Shown here: piece by piece, positions 8,234 through 16,479 of the stretch
Layout: the number at the start of each line of letters is the position of its first letter
Numbering within the stretch: the first letter of the stretch is position 1
Source of the DNA: CAIKMD01 sp963729935
GTDB taxonomy: Bacteria > Pseudomonadota > Alphaproteobacteria > ATCC43930 > CGMCC-115725
Assembly: GCA_963729935.1 (NCBI GenBank)
Contig: CAVSPW010000002.1
Location: 310,001-374,000 of the forward strand
Reading direction: 5' to 3'
Length of the DNA: 64,000 nucleotides
Notes under the pieces: model-generated
The model's input: only the letters and a program-made list of their open reading frames with translations
The model's database searches: none
Told to the model about the DNA's origin: nothing
Position numbers and translations under genes: made by a program

Positions 8234-9231
8234 CGTCCTGCGCGAAGAGCGCGACCGAGGCGAGCGTCTCCTCGAGAAGTCATATCGCCGAAGGCCAGCC
8301 AGGAAACGAAATAATTGACGCCCTGGCGGCGGCGTTGCTCTTCGATCCATTCCCGCACGCCGCGCGCCGTGCCGGCAAAGCCGTGGCCCAGCTCCTGGAG
8401 CGTGTCGAAATCGGGCGGGTAGGATTTGGCGACCGGCGGCTCCTCGCCCTCGCGCCGGCGCGTGAACCAGAAACTGTCTCGCCATTTGGGATAGGCGCGC
8501 CGTGCGATCGCGCGCGCCTCCCGCTCGGTCGCGGCAACGACGACATGGCGGCCGACGCCCATGAGCGGAAGGTCGGCTTCCGCGCGCCCGAGCTTGGCCC
8601 ATTCGGCCAAGTAACGGTCGGTGAGCGCGCGCGCCGTTTCCGGCGTGCCGAGGGTGATGAAATTGATCCGTCGCGCCGCGGCCCCGATCGCGCTCTCGAT
8701 ACTGTGCAGCCCATACCAGAGCGGCGGATGCGGGCGCTGATAGGGGCGCAGATTCAAGGGCAGCCGGCTGATCTTGTAGAATTCGCCCTCATAGGCGAAA
8801 TCACCCTCCGGGGCGGCGAAGGCCTTCAAGATGATGTCGAGAGATTCTTCGTATTTGCGCGGCACCTCCTTGGGATCGATGCCGTAATAGCGTAGCTCCG
8901 CCGGGCTGATGCCGCGCCCGAAGCCGAAGAGAAAGCGCCCGCGGCTCAACCGGTCGAGCATGCAGATCTCTTCATATAGCCGGATCGGATTGTAGAAGGC
9001 CAGGAGATAGACCATCGGCCCGAAGCGCAGCCGCGTCGTGCGCTGCGCCACCGCCGAGAGATAGATCCCCGGCGAGGGCGCTTGCCCCAGCGGCGAGAAA
9101 TGATGCTCGGCGACGTGATAGCCATAAATGCCGGCGCGATCATAGGCCTCGGCGAGCTTCAGCCGGTTCTCGTAATGCTCTTCGAGCGGCAAGCCCGATG
9201 CATCCATGTGATCGAAGACGCCGAACTTCAT
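8167..9231 (-). CDS. Luciferase-like (LLM class) flavin-dependent monooxygenase, 3' end frameshifted
   Basis: A bacterial-luciferase TIM-barrel protein starting MKFGVFDHMD at 9231, with HVAEHHFSPLG, ERLSRGR-type text (MLDRLSRGRFLFGFGRG) and RPHPPLWYG. These enzymes use reduced FMN from a separate reductase to oxidise small organics. As read, the frame ends at 8167 with an abnormal Arg-rich tail. Removing one base at about 8277 restores the expected C-terminus LEETLASVALFAQDVMPGF and a stop at 8217-8219. So the gene carries a real or sequencing one-base insertion near its 3' end, which alters only the last 20 or so residues. The restored gene overlaps the 3' end of the convergent NRPS-like gene by about 17 bp. 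Confidence 0.85.
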   Translation of the reverse strand: MKFGVFDHMDASGLPLEEHYENRLKLAEAYDRAGIYGYHVAEHHFSPLGQAPSPGIYLSAVAQRTTRLRFGPMVYLLAFYNPIRLYEEICMLDRLSRGRFLFGFGRGISPAELRYYGIDPKEVPRKYEESLDIILKAFAAPEGDFAYEGEFYKISRLPLNLRPYQRPHPPLWYGLHSIESAIGAAARRINFITLGTPETARALTDRYLAEWAKLGRAEADLPLMGVGRHVVVAATEREARAIARRAYPKWRDSFWFTRRREGEEPPVAKSYPPDFDTLQELGHGFAGTARGVREWIEEQRRRQGVNYFVSWLAFGDMTSRGDARLGRALRAGRHAGLLSAVDGVSAIEAWRAAS

Positions 9232-9310
9232 CGCGCTTGCCCCCTTGGCCGGCCACGGCGCCGGCGTTCTTCTTCGCACCGCGCAGCTAAGCAAGGCCGC
9301 CGCGACGGCG

Positions 9311-9562
9311 TCAACCGCGCATCTGCCGCGCAACACGGCGACGCAGCGCCTTGCTCGCGATCTGCTCCGCGCCGCTCTGATCGGTTCGCAGGCCGCGGCG
9401 CTTTCGGGGCAGCAGCCCCAGATGCCGCGCGAGCGCGTCGAGCGCATGTCGCGTGTCGTAGAGCCGAAGCCGCACTTGCGCGGCGTGAAGACTGTGTCGA
9501 TGGACGTGCCTTTCGTGTGGAGGGACGCAAATCCTATCCGTGCGCGCAGTCCCTTCCGTCAT
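9311..9562 (-). pseudogene. Possible remnant with terminase-small-subunit-like tail
   Basis: Within a 430-bp stretch (9232-9661) without a clear gene, the reverse strand keeps an 83-codon frame. Its middle reads QVRLRLYDTRHALDALARHLGLL. That resembles the C-terminal helix pattern (vklyDKrrALelLarHLGl) common in phage terminase small subunits. There is no HTH domain upstream, no good ribosome site and no other phage gene nearby. If real it is a decayed fragment; it may equally be chance. Confidence 0.25.
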
Positions 9563-9661
9563 TGCCGGGCTTCAATGGCAATCCTGGGGAGACCGCGAGG
9601 AATCGGGCGAAGGCTCGCCGCGACAGGTGCAGCGCTTGCTCAAGCAGCCACGCCGCGCCCC

Positions 9662-9775
9662 TCACAGCGGCGCGGGCGGCGGAGCGGCGGGCAGGATGAA
9701 ATGCAACACGAAGAGGCCGATGACGAAGGCGAGAAGCGCCGCGCCGATATAATCGTATCTGTCCCAGGAGCGCAT
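9662..9775 (-). CDS. Possible small membrane protein (37 aa)
   Basis: A short frame starting MRSWDRYDYIGAALLAFVIG and ending in a Pro/Ala-rich tail. Residues 10-29 form one hydrophobic helix long enough to span the membrane. It lies just upstream of nothing else on the same strand and downstream of the glycosylase gene (start 10442). There is no strong ribosome site. The amphipathic start plus single transmembrane helix is the pattern of many small alphaproteobacterial membrane proteins, but I do not recognise a family and coding status is uncertain. Confidence 0.35.
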   Translation of the reverse strand: MRSWDRYDYIGAALLAFVIGLFVLHFILPAAPPPAPL

Positions 9776-9848
9776 ATGCGTATTATCGCACCATTGCGAC
9801 CGCACGAAAACCCGTCGAGACGGGGCAGCTCGCCGATCCGGACGGGCT

Positions 9849-10442
9849 TCAGCGCGGAAGCGCCGCGAGTGCCTCGGCCAGGCGGTCATACCAAAGCGCC
9901 TGATCCGCCGGGGTGAAATGCGCATTGGCCGGGCTCGGATTGGGCACGACGAAGATCGGCGTCGCGCCGATGCGCGTGTCCTGAAGCCCGAGGTGCGGAT
10001 CGGCGGCATCGGGCGCCAGCAAGCGCTGCACCGGGCGATAGGCGGTAAGCCCGTGAAAGCAGGCGATGCGCGGGGCAAACCGCGCGAGCTTCTTCTTCAG
10101 GTCTTCGGCGCCCGCCTTCAATTCGCGCTGTTCCAATTGCGCCGCCCGCGCGCTCGGGCGCTTCACCAGATCGGTGAAGCCGATGCCGTATCCCATCAGG
10201 CTCGTATCGTGCTCGGGCAAGAGACGCTCGACGCCCAAACGCGCGCGCGCTTGCGCACTGAGACCCGAGCGCGAGAAAGCCGGCCAGAAGCGGTTGGCGG
10301 GGCGCGCGAAATAATGCCCCTTCTCGGCCGAATAGAGCGAGGGGTTGATGCCGACGAAGATGATGTCGAGACCCGGTCGCAAAAGATCGGGCAAACTCGG
10401 CGGCGCGGCCGCCCTGCCCTTCGCTGCTTCTCTCCCGCTCAC
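9849..10442 (-). CDS. mug: Mismatch-specific DNA glycosylase (Mug/TDG family)
   Basis: A 197-residue uracil-DNA-glycosylase superfamily protein of the Mug/TDG branch. The active-site motif is VGINPSLYSAEKGHYF (about 30-45), with Asn in place of the Asp of classical UDG. The C-terminal intercalation-loop region reads VVPNPSPANAHFT. It also has RFWPAFSRSG and GIGFTDLVKRPS. Mug removes uracil or ethenocytosine opposite G in double-stranded DNA as the first step of base-excision repair. The start at 10442 overlaps the stop of the next upstream gene by four bases (start 11032, same strand), so the two are probably cotranscribed. Confidence 0.9.
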   Translation of the reverse strand: MSGREAAKGRAAAPPSLPDLLRPGLDIIFVGINPSLYSAEKGHYFARPANRFWPAFSRSGLSAQARARLGVERLLPEHDTSLMGYGIGFTDLVKRPSARAAQLEQRELKAGAEDLKKKLARFAPRIACFHGLTAYRPVQRLLAPDAADPHLGLQDTRIGATPIFVVPNPSPANAHFTPADQALWYDRLAEALAALPR

Positions 10443-11032
10443 GGCACCGGCAGCAGCGCGGTCGTGCCCGGATCCAGCTGCATGTCGAAGGCGGCAAGCA
10501 GCAGCGCCGTGCTGGCGTAATTCCCCATCAGCGAGACCAGATCGATGAGGCCGCGCGGCCCGAACTCGTCGAGCACGCGCGCATAGGTCTCGTGCCCGAG
10601 CTTCTTGGTGCCGAAAAGCTCGCGGCCGAGATCGATGATGACCGCGTCGGTCTCTTCGAGGCCGGCCGTGCTCTTGCGGTGCTTGATGATGTCGATGGTC
10701 GCCTGCGGCACTCCAACTTTCAGCGCCTCGGGCTCATGCGCCGCCCATTCGAAGCGGCTGTCGCATTCGCGCGCGGTGGTGAGGATCGCCACCTCGCGCA
10801 GATGCGCGCTCAATTCGGTCTCGTGGCGGAGATAGTGGTTGATGGGCCGCGACAGCGCGGCGAGCTTAGGCGAGTGGAGCTGCAACCCGCCGGGGCCTTT
10901 GAGGCCGCGAATCGTGCCGCCCTTCGGATCGGCCAGCATGTCGTAGATCTGCCGCCCCGCCTCGTCGAGCGCGTCGCGCTTCGGCAAGGGCAGCCGGCAG
11001 CCGGATTGCGGATCGATATCCTTGGGCGTCAT
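10439..11032 (-). CDS. Carboxymuconolactone decarboxylase / AhpD-like family protein
   Basis: A 197-residue protein of the CMD/AhpD-like helical fold. The core reads HSPKLAALSRPINHYLRHETELSA and LREVAILTTARECDSRFEWAAHEPEAL. The family's usual Cys-x-x-Cys peroxidase pair is absent; one Cys sits at ECDSRFEW, followed by the conserved WxxH pattern. Members act as decarboxylases, hydrolases or disulfide-based peroxidases, and the sequence does not say which. GGAGG lies five bases before the ATG at 11032 and two before the ATG at 11035, so 11032 is preferred. It lies directly downstream of the thiolase gene on the same strand and overlaps the mug start, suggesting a thiolase-CMD-mug transcript. 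Confidence 0.8.
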   Translation of the reverse strand: MTPKDIDPQSGCRLPLPKRDALDEAGRQIYDMLADPKGGTIRGLKGPGGLQLHSPKLAALSRPINHYLRHETELSAHLREVAILTTARECDSRFEWAAHEPEALKVGVPQATIDIIKHRKSTAGLEETDAVIIDLGRELFGTKKLGHETYARVLDEFGPRGLIDLVSLMGNYASTALLLAAFDMQLDPGTTALLPVP

Positions 11033-11058
11033 CATTTCCTCCGTTTCAAAATTTTGCT

Positions 11059-12246
11059 TCAGCGCAGCTCGAACAGGCCGGCCGCGCCCATGCCGCCGCC
11101 GACGCACATGGTGACGACGACACGCCTGGCGCCGCGGCGCCTGCCTTCCAGGAGCGCGTGGCCGGTCATGCGCGCGCCGCTCATGCCGTAAGGGTGGCCG
11201 ATCGAGATCGCGCCGCCATCGACATTGTAGAGCGCGGGATCGATGCCAAGACGATCGCGGCAATAAAGCGCCTGGACCGCGAAGGCCTCGTTCAATTCCC
11301 AGAGATCGATATCGCCGAGCTTCAACCCATGCCGCGCCAAAAGCTTCGGGATCGCGAAGACCGGGCCGATGCCCATCTCGTCCGGCTCGCAGCCCGTCAC
11401 CACGGCGCCGCGATAAAGGCCGAGAATGGGAATGCCGCGCTTCTCGGCGAGACTCTTTTCCATCACGACGCAAGCGGACGCACCGTCCGAGAGCTGGCTC
11501 GCATTGCCGGCGGTGATCGAGCCGCCCGGCTTGACCGGCTGCAAGGCGGCCAGGCCTTCGCGCGTGGTCTCGGGCCGGTTGCCTTCGTCGCTCGCGAGCG
11601 TCACGTCCTCGATCGACACTTTTCCGGTGTCGCGGTCGGTGAGTTTCTTTTGCGTTGCGAGCGGCACGATCTCGGCATCGAAGCGCCCGGCTTGTTGCGC
11701 CGCCGCGGTGCGGGCTTGCGAGGACAGCGCATAGCCGTCTTGTGCCTCGCGCGAGACCTTGTAGCGCCGCGCGACGATCTCGGCGGTGTCCAGCATCGGC
11801 AGATAAATTTCCGGCTTGGCGCGCGCCAGATTCTCGTCGATGGGCTCGTAGCTCTGGCTCATCGCGTTGGGCACGGTCGAAATCGATTCGACGCCGCCGG
11901 CCACCGCCGCCCCGACGCCGTCCACGATGATGCGTTGCGCCGCGATCGAGATTGCCATCAGGCCGGAGCTGCAGAAGCGATTGACCGTCTGCGCCGCGGC
12001 CGTCACCGGCAGCCCGGCGCGCAGGGCGCCCAGCCGCGCGATGTTGGAGCCGGTCGAGCCCTCGGGAAAGCCGCAGCCCAGGATCACGTCTTCGATCTCG
12101 GCCGGATCGGTCGCGGCGCGCTGCACCGCGTGGGCAATCGCATGGGCGGCGAGTTCGACGCCGTGGGTCGCGTTGAAGGCGCCGCGCACCGCCTTGCCGA
12201 TCGGCGTGCGCGCGGTCGAGACGATGGCGGCTTCGCGCAAGATCAA
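11059..12246 (-). CDS. Thiolase (acetyl-CoA acyltransferase)
   Basis: A 395-residue thiolase. The acyl-accepting Cys is in VNRFCSSGLMAISIAAQ (about residue 90). The C-terminal motifs are NEAFAVQALYCRDRLG, GGAISIGHPYGMSGARM (active-site His) and VVTMCVGGGMGAAGLFEL with the second active Cys. It carries out the thiolytic or Claisen step on 3-ketoacyl-CoA. The frame starts at TTG (12246) behind GGGGAG; no ATG lies near the N-terminal family boundary. It is divergent from a MaoC hydratase and an FAD monooxygenase, so the set looks like a small degradative pathway for an aromatic or fatty-acid-like compound. The substrate cannot be told. Confidence 0.9.
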   Translation of the reverse strand: MILREAAIVSTARTPIGKAVRGAFNATHGVELAAHAIAHAVQRAATDPAEIEDVILGCGFPEGSTGSNIARLGALRAGLPVTAAAQTVNRFCSSGLMAISIAAQRIIVDGVGAAVAGGVESISTVPNAMSQSYEPIDENLARAKPEIYLPMLDTAEIVARRYKVSREAQDGYALSSQARTAAAQQAGRFDAEIVPLATQKKLTDRDTGKVSIEDVTLASDEGNRPETTREGLAALQPVKPGGSITAGNASQLSDGASACVVMEKSLAEKRGIPILGLYRGAVVTGCEPDEMGIGPVFAIPKLLARHGLKLGDIDLWELNEAFAVQALYCRDRLGIDPALYNVDGGAISIGHPYGMSGARMTGHALLEGRRRGARRVVVTMCVGGGMGAAGLFELR

Positions 12247-12308
12247 CTCTCCCCTGGACGCGGGATGATGGCGGGACGAAAATCCCTCGCCAAGGGAGGA
12301 TATGAGGG

Positions 12309-12779
12309 ATGCGGGTTTTTGCCAATCTCGACGCCGTCAAGGGCGCCGCCGGCGAGACGCTCGGCACGAGCGACTGGGTCACGGTCGATCAGGCGATGAT
12401 CGACCGTTTCGCCGAGGCGACCGGCGATTTCCAATGGATCCATGTCGACCGCGCGCGCGCGAAGGCGTCGAAATTCGGCACCACCATCGCGCACGGATTT
12501 CTGACGCTGTCGCTCCTGCCGCGCTTGAGCAACGAGGTCTATCGCGTGGACAACCTCGCCGCGCGGCTCAATTACGGCTGCAACAAGGTGCGCTTTACCG
12601 CGCCGGTGCCTTCGGGCGGGCGCGTGCGCGCGCATTTCAAGATCGCGGCAGTGGAGGATGCGCCGCAAGGCCTGCGCCTGACCACCGCGGCGACGGTCGA
12701 GCTCGAAGGCGCGAGCAAACCCGCCTGCGTCGCCGAGCAGATCGCGATCCTCGTTCCGGCCGAACCGGTGCGCGGATGA
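12309..12779 (+). CDS. MaoC-family hotdog dehydratase
   Basis: A 156-residue single hotdog domain. The hydratase-2 motif reads FAEATGDFQWIHVDRARA (Asp and His of the catalytic pair, about 37-43), followed by TTIAHGFLTLSLLPRL. Proteins of this type (NodN/PhaJ-like) add water across enoyl-CoA double bonds with R stereochemistry. It starts 62 bp from the divergent thiolase TTG start and overlaps the following monooxygenase gene by four bases (ATGA), so the pair is translationally coupled. Context supports a joint role with thiolase in CoA-thioester breakdown. Substrate unknown. Confidence 0.88.
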   Translation: MRVFANLDAVKGAAGETLGTSDWVTVDQAMIDRFAEATGDFQWIHVDRARAKASKFGTTIAHGFLTLSLLPRLSNEVYRVDNLAARLNYGCNKVRFTAPVPSGGRVRAHFKIAAVEDAPQGLRLTTAATVELEGASKPACVAEQIAILVPAEPVRG

Positions 12780-14374
12780 GCGCGGCACAAATTCCGGTCT
12801 TGATCGCGGGCGGCGGGCCGGTGGGGCTCGCCTTGGCGGTCGAGCTCGGCAGGACCGGCATTCCCTGTACCCTGATCGAGCGCCGCGACGGCTCGCTCTC
12901 GGTGCCGAAAATGAGCGGCCTGTCGATCCGCAGCATGGAATTGAATCGCCGCTGGGGCATCGCCGAGAAAGTGAAACGCACCGGCTGGCCGCAGACCCAT
13001 CCCAATGATTTCATCTATTGCACCAGCATGATCGGCCCCGAGCTCGCGCGCTTCAAGGTGCCGTCCTATGCCGAGACCAAGCTCCCCTTCACGCCCGAGC
13101 CGGGCGCGGGCTGCGCGCAGATCTTCTACGACCCGATTCTGCTGGAGCGCGCGCGTTCCCTCCCTCTCGTCACCTTGCGCCACATGACGGGCCTCGACTC
13201 CTTCGCGCAGGACGAGGAAGGCGTGCGCGCCACCGTGACCGACCGCAAGACCGGCAAGAGCGAAATCTTGGCCGCGCGCTATCTCGTCGGCTGCGACGGC
13301 GCCGATGGCACGGTCGTCACATCCTTGGGCTTCGGCTATGAGGGGCTGGGCATCGTCTCCAACAGCGTCAACATCTATTTCCGCTCGCGCCAGCTGATGG
13401 AGATTCACGACAAGGGCTGGGCGCGGTTCTTCCGCTTCACCGACGAAGGCGGGAGCTGGGGCGAGATCATCGGCATCGATGGCAAGGAGACTTGGCGGCT
13501 CTCCGTGCTGAAAGCCGTGCCGGGCTACGATCCGCCAGCCTATATGCGCCGCCTCGCCGGGCGCGATTTCGAGTATGAGATCCTTTCCGTGATGAGCTGG
13601 GAGCGGCGCGAGCGCGTGGCCGAGCATTACCGCGACCGCCGCGTCTTCATCGCGGGCGACGCCGCGCACCAGAACTCGCCCACGGGCGGGCTCGGGCTGC
13701 ACACCGGCTTGGCCGACGCGGTCGATCTCGGCTGGAAGCTCGCGGCCGTCATCCAAGGCTGGGGCGGGCCGCGCCTCTTGGATGCCTATGAGGCCGAGCG
13801 CCAACCCATCGCGCTTCACAATGTCCGCGTCTCGACCGACGAGTTCAACATCATGGTCGAGCTGCCGACGAGCAAGGATATCGGCGCGCCGACCGCGGAG
13901 GGCGCCGAAGCGCGAAAGCGCTTTCTCGACGCCTTCATCCGCACCGGCCGCGGGCGCAGCGCGATCTTCACCGAGAATCTGCGCTTGGGCTATTGCTACG
14001 AGCCCTCACCCATCTGCGTGCCCGACGGCACCAAGGGCGTGCCGTTCCAGACGCCGCAATTCGTGCCCGTGGCGCGGCCCGGCACGCGTGCGCCCCATGC
14101 CTGGATCGGTGACAATCGCTCGACCCTCGATCTCTTCGGCGAAGGCTTCGTGCTGTTGCGATTGGGCGCTTCGCCGCCTTCGGGCGCCGCGATCGCCGAG
14201 GCCGCGAAAAAGCGCGGCGTGCCGGTCAAAATCGTCGATCTCGCGGATCAAAACATCGCGGCGCTCTACGAGCGCGCCCTCGTCCTGGTGCGGCCCGACG
14301 GCCATGTCGCGTGGCGCGACAATGCGCCGGCGGCGGATCCGCTCGCCCTCATCGACCGCGTGTGCGGGGCGTGA
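12776..14374 (+). CDS. FAD-dependent aromatic monooxygenase (PheA/TfdB-like)
   Basis: A 532-residue group A flavoprotein monooxygenase. The FAD site starts VLIAGGGPVGLALAVELGR. The shared FAD/NADPH motif is YLVGCDGADGTV, and the second FAD motif is VFIAGDAAHQNSPTGGLGLH. A C-terminal thioredoxin-like region follows from about residue 420, as in phenol hydroxylases and polyketide hydroxylases. These enzymes use NAD(P)H and oxygen to hydroxylate aromatic rings. The start ATG at 12776 overlaps the MaoC stop. Together with thiolase, MaoC and the CMD-like protein it suggests aromatic or polyketide-like substrate turnover; the actual substrate is not evident. Confidence 0.87.
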   Translation: MSAAQIPVLIAGGGPVGLALAVELGRTGIPCTLIERRDGSLSVPKMSGLSIRSMELNRRWGIAEKVKRTGWPQTHPNDFIYCTSMIGPELARFKVPSYAETKLPFTPEPGAGCAQIFYDPILLERARSLPLVTLRHMTGLDSFAQDEEGVRATVTDRKTGKSEILAARYLVGCDGADGTVVTSLGFGYEGLGIVSNSVNIYFRSRQLMEIHDKGWARFFRFTDEGGSWGEIIGIDGKETWRLSVLKAVPGYDPPAYMRRLAGRDFEYEILSVMSWERRERVAEHYRDRRVFIAGDAAHQNSPTGGLGLHTGLADAVDLGWKLAAVIQGWGGPRLLDAYEAERQPIALHNVRVSTDEFNIMVELPTSKDIGAPTAEGAEARKRFLDAFIRTGRGRSAIFTENLRLGYCYEPSPICVPDGTKGVPFQTPQFVPVARPGTRAPHAWIGDNRSTLDLFGEGFVLLRLGASPPSGAAIAEAAKKRGVPVKIVDLADQNIAALYERALVLVRPDGHVAWRDNAPAADPLALIDRVCGA

Positions 14375-14416
14375 CCGAAGCTGCGCCATTCTCGCCCCGG
14401 TGGGGCGCCAGAACTG

Positions 14417-14432
14417 GTTGATCTAGATCAAC
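14417..14432. promoter_or_regulatory. FNR/FixK-type binding site
   Basis: GTTGATCTAGATCAAC is a perfect 16-bp palindrome that contains TTGAT-N4-ATCAA, the consensus half-sites of FNR, Anr and FixK regulators. Its centre lies about 94 bases upstream of the ABC ATPase start at 14519, in the only gap before the operon, so it probably sets oxygen-dependent control of that operon. Confidence 0.7.
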
Positions 14433-14518
14433 GACCGCGTTCTCACCTCATGCTTCTTTGACGGGCGCTGGCCGCGAAGCTCGGCCTGTCGCAGCGCGCG
14501 CCGAGGTGAAGAGCGGAT

Positions 14519-15223
14519 ATGAGCGTCATCCGAGCCGAAAACGTGGCGAAGTCCTACCGCGCGGGCGATGTCGTGGTGCAGGCGCTGCGCGGCGTCAGCT
14601 TCGGCATCGAGGCCGGCGCGTTCGTCTCCTTCGTCGGGCCCTCGGGCAGCGGCAAGAGCACGCTCCTCAATCTTATCGGCTGCCTCGATCGTCCGACCAG
14701 CGGAAAGCTGACCGTGCTCGACACGGATGTGGCCGCGCTCGGCCGCAAAGAGAGCGCGCGCTTCCGCGGCCGGAACATCGGTTTCATTTTCCAGGACTTC
14801 AATCTCATTCCGGTTCTTACCGTCTATGAGAACGTCGAATACCCTCTGGTGATGGTGCAGGAATGGCCGAAGCGCCGCCGGCATGAGCGCGTGATGGAAT
14901 TGCTCGGCGCGGTCGGCATGGCCGACCAGGCGCAAAAGCGCCCGGATCAGATCTCGGGCGGGCAGAAACAGCGCGTCGCGGTCGCGCGCGCGCTGGCGCC
15001 CAAGACCAAGATCGTGCTCGCCGACGAACCCACGGCCAATCTCGATTCCGAAACCGCGCACCGCGTCATTGACCTCATGCGGCATCTGAAAACCAGTTTC
15101 GGCGTTACCTTTGTTTTCTCCACCCACGACCCGAAGATCATGGCCGAGGCCGAGATCATCTATCACCTCGAAGACGGCCAGGTGAAGACGATCGATAACG
15201 CACGAGAGCCCGCCCATGCTTGA
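14519..15223 (+). CDS. ABC transporter ATP-binding protein (LolD/MacB type)
   Basis: A 234-residue ABC ATPase. Walker A is GPSGSGKST (about 40-48), the Q-loop is FIFQDFNLIPVLTVYENV, the signature reads ISGGQKQRVAVARAL in place of LSGGQ, and Walker B with the following D-loop is KIVLADEPTANLDSET. It also has FSTHDP with the switch His. The pattern matches the LolD/MacB/FtsE class, whose partners are FtsX-type permeases that act on lipoproteins or drive periplasmic work. Its stop overlaps the next gene, an FtsX/LolE-type permease, by eight bases. It is the first gene of a four-gene operon behind an FNR-type site. Confidence 0.92.
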   Translation: MSVIRAENVAKSYRAGDVVVQALRGVSFGIEAGAFVSFVGPSGSGKSTLLNLIGCLDRPTSGKLTVLDTDVAALGRKESARFRGRNIGFIFQDFNLIPVLTVYENVEYPLVMVQEWPKRRRHERVMELLGAVGMADQAQKRPDQISGGQKQRVAVARALAPKTKIVLADEPTANLDSETAHRVIDLMRHLKTSFGVTFVFSTHDPKIMAEAEIIYHLEDGQVKTIDNAREPAHA

Positions 15224-16460
15224 CCTGCTCAAGATCGCCATCCGCAACCTCATCCGGAATTGGCGCCGCACCGTCCTGACGGCCGGGCTCATCACCGTCG
15301 GCGTGATGGCGGTCCTGCTTTTCACCTCGCTCGCCGGTTCGTTCAAAGGGCTGATGATCGGCCAGTTCACGGATTCGATCATCGGTCATCTCGAAATTCA
15401 CGCCAGGGGCTATGTCGCTTCGATCGACAACCTGCCGCTGACCTTGGGCATGGATGCGGGCATGACCGAGCGCGCCGAGACCGCGCTCGAGGCGATGCCC
15501 GAAATCGTCGCTTACTCGCCGCGCGTCAAATTCGCCGCCATGTTCAGCAACTTCGCCGAAACCACCGGCGTTCGCGTCAACGGCATCGACCCCGCGAGAG
15601 AAGACGCGACGCTCCCCTTGCTCAAAAGCCGCATCACCGAGGGCGATCCCGCGGGATTACTGAGGCCGGGGCAAATCCTCATCCCCGATCTGCTGGCGAA
15701 CGGGATGCATGTGAAGATCGGCGACAGCGTGGTTCTGATCGCAACCAACAAGGACGGGTCGGTCAATGGCCAGACCTTCACCGTTCGCGGAATTCTTTCG
15801 GGGCTCAACGGACCTGGCGGCCGCGACAGCTACATCGATATCAACGACGCGCGCCACATTCTGCGGATGAGCGGCGCCGAGACCAACGAGATCGTGGTCC
15901 GCCTCACGCAGATCGGCGATGTCCCCGCGGCAATTGCCGCGCTGAAGGCGACCCTCGGCACGGACCGCGCACCCGACGGAACGCCGCTTTTCGAGATCCA
16001 TAGCTGGGACCAGCTCACGCCTTTCGCGACCGTCGCTCACATGATCGATTTGCTGACGCTCTTCATCAAGGTGATTCTGGTCTCGATCGTGCTGATCAGC
16101 GTCATGAACGTGATGGTGATGGCGGTTTACGAGCGCATTCGCGAGATCGGCACCATCGCCGCGATCGGCACGCCGCCGCGACGAATCCTGCAGCTTTTCC
16201 TCGCCGAGGGGCTGCTGCTCGGGCTTTTCGGCACGCTGATTGGCGTGGCGCTCAGCCTCGGCGCCATCCTTGCGCTCAACCTTCACAAAGTCACCTTTGC
16301 CTTCGGCCAGCAGAGCAACATCGTGTTGGCGCCAACCATCGGCGCCACGGACATCGTGACGGCTTGCGTCGTCGTCATCGTCGTCGCGGCGCTTGCCGCG
16401 CTCCAGCCGGCCTGGAAAGCCGCCCGCATGAATCCGATCGAAGCCCTGCGGCACATTTGA
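15216..16460 (+). CDS. ABC transporter permease (FtsX/LolE/MacB type)
   Basis: A 414-residue permease of the MacB/LolE class. The first transmembrane helix is near residues 20-40 after the typical LLKIAIRNLIRNWRRT start. A large periplasmic domain follows (about 45-270). Three helices close the protein (about 285-310, 335-365, 380-400), ending in the usual LQPAWKAARMNPIEALRHI. Such proteins use ATP hydrolysis in the cytoplasm to drive extraction or export of lipoproteins or other amphiphiles. It overlaps the ATPase gene upstream and is followed 19 bp later by a LolA-like gene. This supports transfer of a hydrophobic cargo across the periplasm. Confidence 0.9.
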   Translation: MLDLLKIAIRNLIRNWRRTVLTAGLITVGVMAVLLFTSLAGSFKGLMIGQFTDSIIGHLEIHARGYVASIDNLPLTLGMDAGMTERAETALEAMPEIVAYSPRVKFAAMFSNFAETTGVRVNGIDPAREDATLPLLKSRITEGDPAGLLRPGQILIPDLLANGMHVKIGDSVVLIATNKDGSVNGQTFTVRGILSGLNGPGGRDSYIDINDARHILRMSGAETNEIVVRLTQIGDVPAAIAALKATLGTDRAPDGTPLFEIHSWDQLTPFATVAHMIDLLTLFIKVILVSIVLISVMNVMVMAVYERIREIGTIAAIGTPPRRILQLFLAEGLLLGLFGTLIGVALSLGAILALNLHKVTFAFGQQSNIVLAPTIGATDIVTACVVVIVVAALAALQPAWKAARMNPIEALRHI

Positions 16461-16479
16461 GACGGGAGGAGAGCGAGCG

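Noticed and set aside
10439..12382. Apparent 647-residue fusion ending in the CMD-like protein
   Set aside because: The first two thirds are an out-of-frame reading of the thiolase gene. A Shine-Dalgarno and ATG at 11032 start the real gene.
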